Assembly (NCBI GenBank): GCA_028696755.1
Contig: JAQVGK010000014.1
Location: forward strand, 1-16,545
Reading direction: 5' to 3'
From: Bacteroidales bacterium
GTDB taxonomy: Bacteria > Bacteroidota > Bacteroidia > Bacteroidales > ML635J-15
Length of the DNA: 16,545 nt
Numbering within the stretch: position 1 is the first letter of the stretch; each line of letters starts with the position of its first letter. The notes under the pieces are model-generated. The model searched no databases. It saw nothing but the letters and a program-made list of their open reading frames with translations, and was not told where the DNA came from. A program made the translations under genes and the position numbers. Of this stretch, positions 1-7,218 are shown one piece after another.

Positions 1-861
1 GATGCTTACGGACCTATCGCTGATAATGCTGGTGGAAACGCCGAAATGAGCCACCTCGGACCAGAAGTTCGTCAGCGTACTGATGCTTTGGATGCGCTTG
101 GTAATACAACTGCTGCTACAGGAAAAGGCTTTGCAATCGGTTCTGCCGCACTTACAGCTCTTGCTCTTTTAGCTTCATATATCGAAGAAATTAAAATCGG
201 CCTCCTCCGTATTGGCGAAAAAACTATCGATGTTGGTGGCGTTATGGTTAATACTGCCGAAGCTTCGATTCTCGATTTTATGACTCACTACGAAGTACAT
301 CTTATGAATCCTAAAGTTCTCGTAGGTATCTTCTTGGGTGCTGTTATGACTTTCGTTTTCTCTGGATTAACAATGAATGCTGTTGGTCGTGCTGCTCAAA
401 AAATGGTTGAAGAAGTACGTCGCCAATTCCGCTAAATTAAAGGTATCCTCACTGGTGAAGCTGAACCAGATTACGAAAGATGTGTTGCTATCTCAACTAA
501 AGGTGCTCAGAGAGAAATGATTTTCCCATCTGCCGTTGCTGTATTAGTTCCAATTATTACTGGTGTTGTATTTGGCGTTTCTGGTGTTATGGGGCTTCTT
601 GTAGGCGGTTTATCATCTGGTTTCGTTTTAGCAGTATTTATGGCAAACTCTGGTGGCGCTTGGGATAATGCTAAAAAATATATCGAAGAAGGTCATTTTG
701 GTGGTAAAGGTTCCGACGTTCACAAAGCTACTGTTGTAGGTGATACCGTTGGCGATCCTTTTAAAGATACTTCTGGACCATCTCTAAACATTCTTATTAA
801 ACTTATGACAATGGTTTCTATTGTTATGGCTGGGCTTACAGCTGCATATTCGGTTTTATAA
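1..861 (+). pseudogene. hppA: Membrane-bound pyrophosphatase, 3' part, with one in-frame stop
   Basis: Integral-membrane ion pump that couples PPi hydrolysis to H+ and/or Na+ export. The 5' end lies outside the window. Frame 1 begins inside the conserved [12 protein letters not shown] block and continues through [16 protein letters not shown], a helix near codons 100-125, two further helices after codon 173, the block [18 protein letters not shown] and a final helix. The frame carries a single TAA at 433-435, in the cytoplasmic loop between helices, where relatives usually have Glu (GAA to TAA is one change). The 27 codons between the stop and the next ATG (517) are still family-like, so there is no frameshift or decay. 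The Ala and Gly in GNTTAATG, where potassium-independent enzymes carry Lys and Thr, predict a K+-dependent enzyme. The Na+/H+ selectivity residue is upstream and not visible. Possible explanations are a recent nonsense mutation, a sequencing error, or rare readthrough. Confidence 0.93.
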
Positions 862-877
862 ACATTATTTTCAAAAT

Positions 878-916
878 AAAAAAGCATCGGCGACTTTCGA
901 CCGATGCTTTTTTTTT
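878..916. terminator. Bidirectional intrinsic terminator between hppA and pdxJ
   Basis: GCATCGG (884-890) pairs with CCGATGC (901-907) around a 10-nt loop that can itself pair as CGA/TCG. Six A precede the stem (878-883) and nine T follow it (908-916), so the hairpin has a U-tract when read from either strand. It sits between the convergent hppA and pdxJ stop codons. Confidence 0.9.
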
Positions 917-935
917 ACTTTTTATGTTTGGAATA

Positions 936-1649
936 CTACTTTAATTCGCGTAAATATAGTTTTATCGTATTGTCTAAACCATAATATAATGCATCCGAAA
1001 TTAGTGCGTGTCCAATAGAAACTTCTAAAACACCTGGAACATTTTGAACAAAATATTTTAAATTTTGTAAACTTAAATCATGACCAGCGTTTATTCCAAG
1101 CCCAAGTTCAATGGCTCTTTTAGCTGCTTTGGTAAATGGAGCAACTGCTGCTTCTCTATCCGATTCAAATTCTGCGGCATAAGGCTCTGTATATAATTCA
1201 ATTCTGTCGGTGCCACATAAAACTGCTCCATCAATGTTTTTTAAATCTGTGTCCACAAAAATTGATGTGCGTATCCCAAGATTTTTAAAATCAGCTATAA
1301 CTTTCTGAAGAAATTCAGCATTCTTTACTGTATCCCAGCCTGCGTTTGAGGTTATTGCATCTGGTGGATCGGGAACTAATGTAACTTGATGTGGTTTTAC
1401 ACTTTTTACAAGTTCAATAAAACTTTGTGACGGATAGCCTTCAATATTGAATTCGGTTTTTATTATCGGACGGATGTCATAAACATCTTGATAACGAATG
1501 TGACGCTCGTCAGGACGTGGATGAACAGTTATACCTTGAGCTCCGAACATTTCACACTTTATTGCAGCAAGTTTTACATCTGGAATATTGCCGCCCCTTG
1601 CGTTACGTATAGTAGCTATTTTGTTGATGTTTACACTTAATTTTGTCAT
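936..1649 (-). CDS. pdxJ: Pyridoxine 5'-phosphate synthase PdxJ
   Basis: Cytosolic TIM-barrel enzyme that condenses 1-deoxyxylulose 5-phosphate with 3-amino-2-oxopropyl phosphate to give pyridoxine 5'-phosphate, the ring-closing step of the DXP-dependent vitamin B6 route. The 237 residues are full length. Visible family motifs are [15 protein letters not shown] (6-20), [13 protein letters not shown] (39-51), FNIEG (67-71) and INAGHDL (186-192). These supply the expected catalytic His43, Glu70 and His190. The first motif has Lys10 where E. coli has His, which I believe is usual in Bacteroidetes. The gene runs alone on the minus strand, ends with TAG and shares the terminator at 878-916. Its start is the ATG at 1649-1647. 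A TATATTTG box on the minus strand (1712-1705) is a good promoter candidate. Confidence 0.96.
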   Translation of the reverse strand: MTKLSVNINKIATIRNARGGNIPDVKLAAIKCEMFGAQGITVHPRPDERHIRYQDVYDIRPIIKTEFNIEGYPSQSFIELVKSVKPHQVTLVPDPPDAITSNAGWDTVKNAEFLQKVIADFKNLGIRTSIFVDTDLKNIDGAVLCGTDRIELYTEPYAAEFESDREAAVAPFTKAAKRAIELGLGINAGHDLSLQNLKYFVQNVPGVLEVSIGHALISDALYYGLDNTIKLYLRELK

Positions 1650-1704
1650 TTTAGCTAATTTTAAGTTTCAAATAGTAATATTTTTTTAGCTTTTAAATTC
1701 GTTA

Positions 1705-1712
1705 CAAATATA
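1705..1712 (-). promoter_or_regulatory. Probable -7 box of the pdxJ promoter
   Basis: On the minus strand the bases read TATATTTG, an exact match to the Bacteroidetes -7 consensus TAnnTTTG, about 55 nt upstream of the pdxJ start. No well-placed TTTG -33 box was found. It lies only 5 bp from the oppositely oriented box at 1718-1725. Confidence 0.45.
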
Positions 1713-1717
1713 TTGAT

Positions 1718-1725
1718 TAAGTTTG
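1718..1725 (+). promoter_or_regulatory. Probable -7 box of the CBS-gene promoter
   Basis: TAAGTTTG matches TAnnTTTG exactly and ends 27 nt before ATG 1753. A transcription start roughly 7 nt downstream would leave out the TTG at 1723, which argues for the ATG as the real start. The -33 box is not recognisable. Confidence 0.5.
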
Positions 1726-1752
1726 CATACTAAAATATCAAAAGTCATAATT

Positions 1753-2418
1753 ATGATTGCCCGAAATCTAATTTCCGAATCTGTGCCAGTACTAAAAACA
1801 TCTGATACTGGAAACAATGCAATTGCCCTTATGGAGATGCATCGCGTTTCACATTTGCCAATTGTAAATAATGAGGAGTTTCTTGGATTGGTGTCCGATA
1901 CTGATATTTACGATAATAATTGCATTGATGATCCTCTCGGTAATCATAATCTTTCACTGGTTCGACCTTATGTTTTCGAGAATCAACATCTTTTCGAAGT
2001 AATTGATTTAGTTGCAAAATTGAATATTAGCCTTGTCCCTGTTCTTGATTCTGGTAAGAATTATCTTGGCTCAATTACACTTTTTAAACTTGTTAATGCA
2101 TTTGCTACTATGATAAGTGTTGATAAAGCTGGGGGGATAATTATTCTTGACATGACTATTCACGATTATTCATCGGCTGAGATCGCACAAATTGTGGAGT
2201 CTAATAATGCAAAAATTTTGTCTCTGTTTATCTCTGCAAACGAAGACACTACGGGCATTACTGTTACTATTAAAACTGATGTAACCGACTTAGCTTCGAT
2301 AATTCAAACTTTTGAAAGGTATGATTATAAGATTAAAGCATCGTTTTTAAGTGAAGATATGCTTAAAGTCTTTTATCAGGATAGATATGATTCATTTTTA
2401 AGCTTTCTCAACACTTGA
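1753..2418 (+). CDS. CBS-pair domain protein with ACT-like C-terminus
   Basis: 221-residue soluble protein. Two CBS motifs lie at about residues 1-55 (SHLPIV, FLGLVSDTDIY) and 70-125 (ISLVPVLDSGKNYLGSI). CBS pairs usually bind adenosyl ligands and regulate a partner domain or protein. Residues about 130-205 (GGIIILDMTIHDYSSAEIA onward) have the beta-alpha-beta look of an ACT-like domain, as in AcuB-type proteins. There is no catalytic or membrane segment, so a sensory or regulatory role is inferred and the ligand is unknown. I chose ATG 1753 over an in-frame TTG at 1723 because the TTG overlaps the presumed -7 box. The stop codon overlaps the TTG start of the next gene (TTGA), which suggests translational coupling. 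Confidence 0.85.
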   Translation: MIARNLISESVPVLKTSDTGNNAIALMEMHRVSHLPIVNNEEFLGLVSDTDIYDNNCIDDPLGNHNLSLVRPYVFENQHLFEVIDLVAKLNISLVPVLDSGKNYLGSITLFKLVNAFATMISVDKAGGIIILDMTIHDYSSAEIAQIVESNNAKILSLFISANEDTTGITVTIKTDVTDLASIIQTFERYDYKIKASFLSEDMLKVFYQDRYDSFLSFLNT

Positions 2419-3824
2419 GAAGATTCCTACTGATATCAATTCTTGCTTGCAGCCTAGTTTCTAAATTATTTGCTGTCGATACTATTTATGTCTTTTCCGA
2501 AATAAAGATTTATGGTAATACCAGAACTAAGTCGGAAGTAATTCTTCGTGAACTGCCTTTTAGTGTCGCAGATACAGTTTGCCAGTCAGAAATTTTAACA
2601 GTTGTAAAAAAAGCTGAGCAAAATCTTCTAAAAACGTCTCTGTTTAATTTTGTTACGGTGGATTTTTCATTAAAAGGGAAAGAAATTACTATTGAAATTC
2701 GCGTAGAAGAAAGGTGGTATCTGTGGCCGTATCCAATTCTTGAGCACGGAACCAGAAACTGGTCAACGTTTTTGCACGATAGAGATTGGTCTAGAATAAA
2801 TTATGGAGCAGCATTTGAGCTTCACAACCTTGGAGGTCTCGACCGTACACTTAAATTGAAAGTGAGAGCGGGATATCGTGAGCATTACTTGGTTTCATAC
2901 AATCTAAATGGTGTCGGCTCAAACAGGAATTTTTCCGTGGGTGCTCTTGTCGAATTCTTTAGGCAAAAGTCATTCATTTCTGCAGTTGATCAAAACACTC
3001 CATTATACTATCGCGGAAGTAGTAAAAATGTTTTTACTAACTTTAATACTGGAGTTGTAATGTCGAACCGAATCAAAATTGCATCAGTTTTTGGAGCTGG
3101 CTTTAATTATAAAAGCTATTCTTTAATTGATACAGTTGCCTTCCCGGTTGAAGACGATATCTATAACTTTTTCTCTAGCTCTTTCGCTAATCCGTTTGTG
3201 TTTTTTAAATCTGATACCCGCAACAATAAAGTATATCCTGTAAGTGGTGTTTATTTTGTATTAGTCGGTGGATATTGGCAAAATCTGACAGATAATTCTT
3301 CATCGTTTCTTGGTCTAAAGTCAGAATTCGACCTGCATTATACGCTTCCAATCAAAAGACTATCGGCCCATTTCTGTACATCTTACCGACTACTTTATGA
3401 AACAGATTCTCAAACTCCATTTTTTCAAACTAGATTAGAGTTTGGAAAGGATTTCTGGACAAGAGGATATGAATATTATTATTTTCTGGGGCGAAATTCA
3501 TTTAAAATTCAAAATACATTCTCGTTCATGTTAAGCGATTTTAAAATTCACCGATTACCAAAGTTTTTACCTGACGAGTTTAATAAAACATATTCTCGTC
3601 TCTATCTTGATCTTTTTGTTGATTTAATTTATACTGATGCTTTTGCGAATGATTTGTATTTTTACGATGATATGAACGGTAAAATACGTGAATCGTATGG
3701 TGCTGGCATTAGTCTAGAAACTTATTACGACCGTCTTTTGCAAATTTATGTGGCTTATGTTCCTTATTTTAATAAAACAGGTATCTTTGTGAACTATCAA
3801 ACTCCGATTGTAAAACTATATTAG
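2415..3824 (+). CDS. Short BamA/TamA-family outer-membrane protein, one POTRA
   Basis: 469 residues with a signal peptide ending near residue 20 (hydrophobic LLISILACSLVSKLFA). One POTRA-like domain follows (about 25-98, containing IKIYGNTRTKSEVILREL and ending in VEERWYLWPYP). The rest is a beta-strand-rich, aromatic region fitting a 16-strand Omp85 barrel, with an RGY motif (WTRGYEYYY) like the VRGF/Y lid-loop motif of BamA. It has only one recognisable POTRA against five in the BamA encoded at 7219-9768, so it is a paralogue, not the essential assembly factor. The start is a TTG at 2415 that overlaps the upstream stop by 4 nt; no Met codon lies near enough to keep the signal peptide. The nadK ATG follows 1 nt after its stop. 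Its role in the outer membrane is unknown; export or insertion of a specific client is a guess. Confidence 0.85.
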   Translation: MRRFLLISILACSLVSKLFAVDTIYVFSEIKIYGNTRTKSEVILRELPFSVADTVCQSEILTVVKKAEQNLLKTSLFNFVTVDFSLKGKEITIEIRVEERWYLWPYPILEHGTRNWSTFLHDRDWSRINYGAAFELHNLGGLDRTLKLKVRAGYREHYLVSYNLNGVGSNRNFSVGALVEFFRQKSFISAVDQNTPLYYRGSSKNVFTNFNTGVVMSNRIKIASVFGAGFNYKSYSLIDTVAFPVEDDIYNFFSSSFANPFVFFKSDTRNNKVYPVSGVYFVLVGGYWQNLTDNSSSFLGLKSEFDLHYTLPIKRLSAHFCTSYRLLYETDSQTPFFQTRLEFGKDFWTRGYEYYYFLGRNSFKIQNTFSFMLSDFKIHRLPKFLPDEFNKTYSRLYLDLFVDLIYTDAFANDLYFYDDMNGKIRESYGAGISLETYYDRLLQIYVAYVPYFNKTGIFVNYQTPIVKLY

Positions 3825-3825
3825 A

Positions 3826-4707
3826 ATGAATATCGCAATTTTTGGAAGAAACTTTGGCAATAGCTTTAATGGTATGGCAATTCAACTATTCGAAGAGCTA
3901 AAAAAAAATAATGTAAATCTTTATATCAATAAAAAATTTCGCGATTTTATTGCTTCTAAAGTCTTTTATCATCCCGAAATTGCTGGAGAATACGACAACT
4001 TCTTGCCTGATCATGTAAAGTTCGACTTTATGCTTAGCATAGGTGGGGACGGAACATTCCTCGAATGTGCTACTTTAGTTAAAGATAAAGCAATTCCTAT
4101 GCTTGGTGTAAATACTGGGAAACTTGGTTTTCTAGCATACGTAAATTCAAACAATCTTCTAATGGCATTAAAGCAGATTTTCGAAGGGAAGTTTAATACT
4201 GAATATCGGATGCTTCTTCAAGTTAATTGTGATGATAAATTTTATGGTGATATTGATTTCTGTCTTAACGAGTTTGCTGTGCAAAAGAAATCAAGATTGA
4301 GTATGATAAAGACTAAAGTTTATGCAGATGGAAATTATATTAATACATATTGGTCGGATGGACTGATAATTGCAACGCCAACAGGCTCAACAGCATACTC
4401 TCTTAGTTGTGGAGGCCCAATTGTGGTACCACATTCAAACGTAATTCTAATTACACCAATAGCAAATCATAATCTAACAGTTCGCCCTTTGGTTATTTCA
4501 GCAAATTCGGAAATAAAAATATCAGTTGATTCTGCAGAGGGTAAAGTGTTGGCATCACTGGATTATAGAGCATTTGGAATAAAAAACATTAAAGAAATAA
4601 CAATAAAGAAAGCGGAATTTAATATTAATTTTGTAAATTTGTTTGAAAATACATATTTTAGCACATTGAGGGGAAAGTTGATGTGGGGGACAGATATTCG
4701 TAACTAA
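3826..4707 (+). CDS. nadK: NAD kinase
   Basis: Cytosolic enzyme that phosphorylates NAD+ to NADP+, the only route to NADP. The 293 residues match the usual length. Signature elements are GGDGT (73-77) with the catalytic Asp75, GVNTGKLGFLA (94-104), the Asn148-Glu149 pair (LNEFAVQ), and the DG (178-179) plus TPTGSTAYS (184-192) motif that shapes the NAD pocket. It begins 1 nt after the TAG of the Omp85-like gene, so the two are almost certainly co-transcribed. nadK upstream of DUF6089, uppS and bamA is a recurring Bacteroidetes arrangement. Confidence 0.97.
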   Translation: MNIAIFGRNFGNSFNGMAIQLFEELKKNNVNLYINKKFRDFIASKVFYHPEIAGEYDNFLPDHVKFDFMLSIGGDGTFLECATLVKDKAIPMLGVNTGKLGFLAYVNSNNLLMALKQIFEGKFNTEYRMLLQVNCDDKFYGDIDFCLNEFAVQKKSRLSMIKTKVYADGNYINTYWSDGLIIATPTGSTAYSLSCGGPIVVPHSNVILITPIANHNLTVRPLVISANSEIKISVDSAEGKVLASLDYRAFGIKNIKEITIKKAEFNINFVNLFENTYFSTLRGKLMWGTDIRN

Positions 4708-4753
4708 GTGTCTGATTGTCAGTTAGTTAATGTTTTTTTGAAAAATAAAAAAA

Positions 4754-5647
4754 ATGAAAAAAATTGTAGTTTTAATAGGAATTATTGCGTTTACATCGGT
4801 TTTAGTAAGTGCTCAGTATAATGTTCACTGGAGAAAAATCCGCCACGAAGTATCTCTTGGAGGTGGCTCAAACAACTTTTTAGGTGAGTTGGGTGGATCT
4901 TCTACAATAGGGACACACTTTGTTAAAGACTTTGATTTTAGATCATCTCGTTGGCAGTTTCAAGCTGGATATAGTTACAAATTGGCTGAGGCTTGGACTG
5001 TTGGCGGAACAGTCACTTATGGAAGACTTTATGGCGATGATGTTTTTTCTGGAGAGGCAAATCGCTTTTCAAGAAATCTTCAATTCAGAGCCCCTTTTGT
5101 TGATCTATCTGCTACAGTAAATTTTTCAATAATTAAGGAAAGATACGGACATCGTTACGATTTAAGAAGAATTAAAGGCTCTGGCAACTTACCAAACCTA
5201 TACATTTATACAGGAGTTTGCGGAATGTGGTTTAACCCCAAAGGGCTTTACACAGATGGAGAATGGTATGCTTTACAACCACTTGGAACCGAAGGTCAAG
5301 GAATTATTCCGACCAGAGAAAAATACTCAAGAATCGCGGTAGGTATTCCTCTCGGCATTGGTTTAAACTATATGATTGATAGAAATTTTGGATTTGGCTT
5401 CGAATATGGAGTTAAATATTATTTTACAGACTATATTGATGATGTAAGCAACACTTATGTTGACCCTGCAATCTTTACTGATCCTATGGCTGCATACTTT
5501 TCTAGCGGCACTGCTGACCCCGAGTGGCCTGGTGTTGGCCCAGGACAGCAAAGAGGACAAAGTAGATACAATGATGCTTTTATGTTTGTTTCTCTTAAAG
5601 TAACTTACAAACTTAGACCAGGTTTACCAGGAATGCCAAAATTCTAA
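4754..5647 (+). CDS. DUF6089-type outer-membrane beta-barrel protein (copy 1)
   Basis: 297 residues with a clear signal peptide (MKKIVVLIGIIAFTSVLVSA, cleavage before QYN). The mature part opens with EVSLGGGSNNFLGELGG, typical of small 8-strand-like barrels of the DUF6089/PorG family, and alternates aromatic strands with Gly-rich turns to the C-terminus. This places it in the outer membrane. Relatives include P. gingivalis PorG, a type IX secretion component, but I cannot tell whether this copy has that job. It is similar in layout to the next gene and looks like a paralogue from tandem duplication. A 46-bp gap follows nadK and no clear promoter was found there, so co-transcription is likely. 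The unusual C-terminal tail is rich in Pro and Gly (PGVGPGQQRG, RPGLPGMPKF). Confidence 0.82.
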   Translation: MKKIVVLIGIIAFTSVLVSAQYNVHWRKIRHEVSLGGGSNNFLGELGGSSTIGTHFVKDFDFRSSRWQFQAGYSYKLAEAWTVGGTVTYGRLYGDDVFSGEANRFSRNLQFRAPFVDLSATVNFSIIKERYGHRYDLRRIKGSGNLPNLYIYTGVCGMWFNPKGLYTDGEWYALQPLGTEGQGIIPTREKYSRIAVGIPLGIGLNYMIDRNFGFGFEYGVKYYFTDYIDDVSNTYVDPAIFTDPMAAYFSSGTADPEWPGVGPGQQRGQSRYNDAFMFVSLKVTYKLRPGLPGMPKF

Positions 5648-5734
5648 TGTGCAGCATAATATTTTGGTGTTGGTTACGTTGTTAGTGAAATGAGGGGAAG
5701 AATAAAAATATCATTAGACAAGAGTTTACAGATA

Positions 5735-6460
5735 ATGCAGACAAAATCTGCATTGTTTGTTTTTTTAATAGTATTATTGTTTGCTGGAAATAAATTGAAC
5801 GCTCAAAGAGGAATGGAGTTTGGTGCAACTGGTGGAGCATCTTACTATTTGGGCGATTTAAACCTTTATAAACATTTTTATTCTCCTCATCTAAGTTTGG
5901 GTGTTTTTGGTAAATATCATATCAATCCTCGCTATGCACTTCGCTTTGCTGGTTTATATTCGAGGGTTTCTGGTGCTGATATAGATTTTAATAATGCTTT
6001 TCAACTCGTACGTGATAGAGAATTTGAATCAACACTTATTGAAGCTTCGGCGATGTTCGAAGTTAGTTTTTTACCATACGAAATTGGAGATATGAAACGC
6101 AAAAGCTATACTCCTTACCTGCATTCGGGTCTTGCTATCTATATGGCACCTAATGCTAACGATGTAATTAATTTTGCAATCCCAATTGGTTTTGGGTTTA
6201 AGAAAAATATAAAGCCTCGCTTGGTTTTAGGTATTGAATGGACTTTTAGACGCACTTTTTCCGATGTCCTCGATAATGTTTCGGGCGAAGATCTCGACAA
6301 CTATGATCCAAATTACGGTATCCCTATTGATGATGCTTCGCGCCACAAACAAATTGGATTTAAATACAATAAAGATTGGTATTCAATCGCAAATTTAACA
6401 CTATCATACACATTTAAGTTAGGCGGATTAGGTTGCCCAGCTTATTATGAATGGAAATAA
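5735..6460 (+). CDS. DUF6089/PorG-like outer-membrane beta-barrel protein (copy 2)
   Basis: Residues from ATG 5735 give a well-formed signal peptide (MQTKSALFVFLIVLLF, cleavage after LNA before QRG). An in-frame ATG at 5690 would add 16 charged residues before it; I prefer the shorter form but the choice is not certain. The mature protein begins MEFGATGGASYYLGDLNLY, the N-terminal pattern of the DUF6089 family, and ends in a strand followed by the C-rich tail GGLGCPAYYEWK. It sits immediately upstream of uppS and bamA, which as I recall is the position of porG (PG0189) in Porphyromonas gingivalis, where PorG works with PorK/PorN in the type IX secretion system. The PorG role here is inferred from position and family only; no other T9SS gene is in the window. 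Confidence 0.83.
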   Translation: MQTKSALFVFLIVLLFAGNKLNAQRGMEFGATGGASYYLGDLNLYKHFYSPHLSLGVFGKYHINPRYALRFAGLYSRVSGADIDFNNAFQLVRDREFESTLIEASAMFEVSFLPYEIGDMKRKSYTPYLHSGLAIYMAPNANDVINFAIPIGFGFKKNIKPRLVLGIEWTFRRTFSDVLDNVSGEDLDNYDPNYGIPIDDASRHKQIGFKYNKDWYSIANLTLSYTFKLGGLGCPAYYEWK

Positions 6461-6473
6461 AACTAATTATTAA

Positions 6474-7214
6474 ATGTCGCTTATTAACGAAATAGATAAA
6501 ACCAGAATCCCAAATCATGTTGCCATTATAATGGACGGAAATGGACGTTGGGCTAAATCACGAGGAAAAATCCGCCTCTCTGGACATCAAGAAGGTGCTA
6601 AGTCTGTTCGTACTGCTATCGAAGTATGTGGCGAGCTTGGTGTAAAATATTTGACAGTTTATGCTTTCTCTACCGAGAATTGGAACAGACCTCAAGCCGA
6701 AGTTAGCGGACTGATGAATTTGCTGGTTTCATCTGTTGATAAAGAATTTGAAGAAATTAATAAGCTTGGAGTGCGCATCCGGGTTATTGGAGAATTGGAT
6801 AAATTGCCCTCTAATGTGCAATCAAAACTCAAATTTGCAATCGAAAATACTAAGAATAACACAGCTCTTAATTTCGTGATTGCACTTAGCTATAGCGGTA
6901 GATGGGATATTGTTAATGCTGCTCGCAAACTAGCCCAAGATTGTAAAAATAATGTACTCAACCCCAACGAAATAAACGATAAAGTCTTTGAATCTTACCT
7001 TTCTACTGCTGATATTCCCGATCCAGAACTTCTAATCCGAACCAGCGGCGAAGAAAGAATCAGTAACTTCTTGCTTTATCAACTTGCTTATTCCGAATTT
7101 TACTTTACAGATGTTCTATGGCCAGACTTCTCGAAAAATGAATTCTACTCGGCAATTATTAACTATCAAAAAAGAGAGAGACGTTTTGGAAAAACCAGTG
7201 AACAATTAACTTAA
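6474..7214 (+). CDS. uppS: Isoprenyl transferase (undecaprenyl diphosphate synthase)
   Basis: Cytosolic, membrane-associated cis-prenyltransferase that adds isopentenyl diphosphate units to farnesyl diphosphate to make C55-PP, the lipid carrier for peptidoglycan and other surface polymers. 246 residues, normal length. Family motifs: HVAIIMDGNGRWAK (15-28) with the catalytic Asp21 and substrate-binding Gly/Arg residues, AFSTENWNRP, and DPELLIRTSGEERISNFLL with Arg189-Glu193 followed by QLAYSEFYF. It begins 13 nt after the PorG-like gene and ends 4 nt before bamA, so all three probably share a transcript. Confidence 0.97.
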   Translation: MSLINEIDKTRIPNHVAIIMDGNGRWAKSRGKIRLSGHQEGAKSVRTAIEVCGELGVKYLTVYAFSTENWNRPQAEVSGLMNLLVSSVDKEFEEINKLGVRIRVIGELDKLPSNVQSKLKFAIENTKNNTALNFVIALSYSGRWDIVNAARKLAQDCKNNVLNPNEINDKVFESYLSTADIPDPELLIRTSGEERISNFLLYQLAYSEFYFTDVLWPDFSKNEFYSAIINYQKRERRFGKTSEQLT

Positions 7215-7218
7215 CCGG

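Noticed and set aside
433..435. TAA reassigned to an amino acid
   Set aside because: TAA terminates nadK, uppS, bamA and others here, and no other gene in the window carries an internal TAA.
1723..1752. TTG start for the CBS protein
   Set aside because: It overlaps the presumed -7 box; ATG 1753 starts directly at the first CBS strand.
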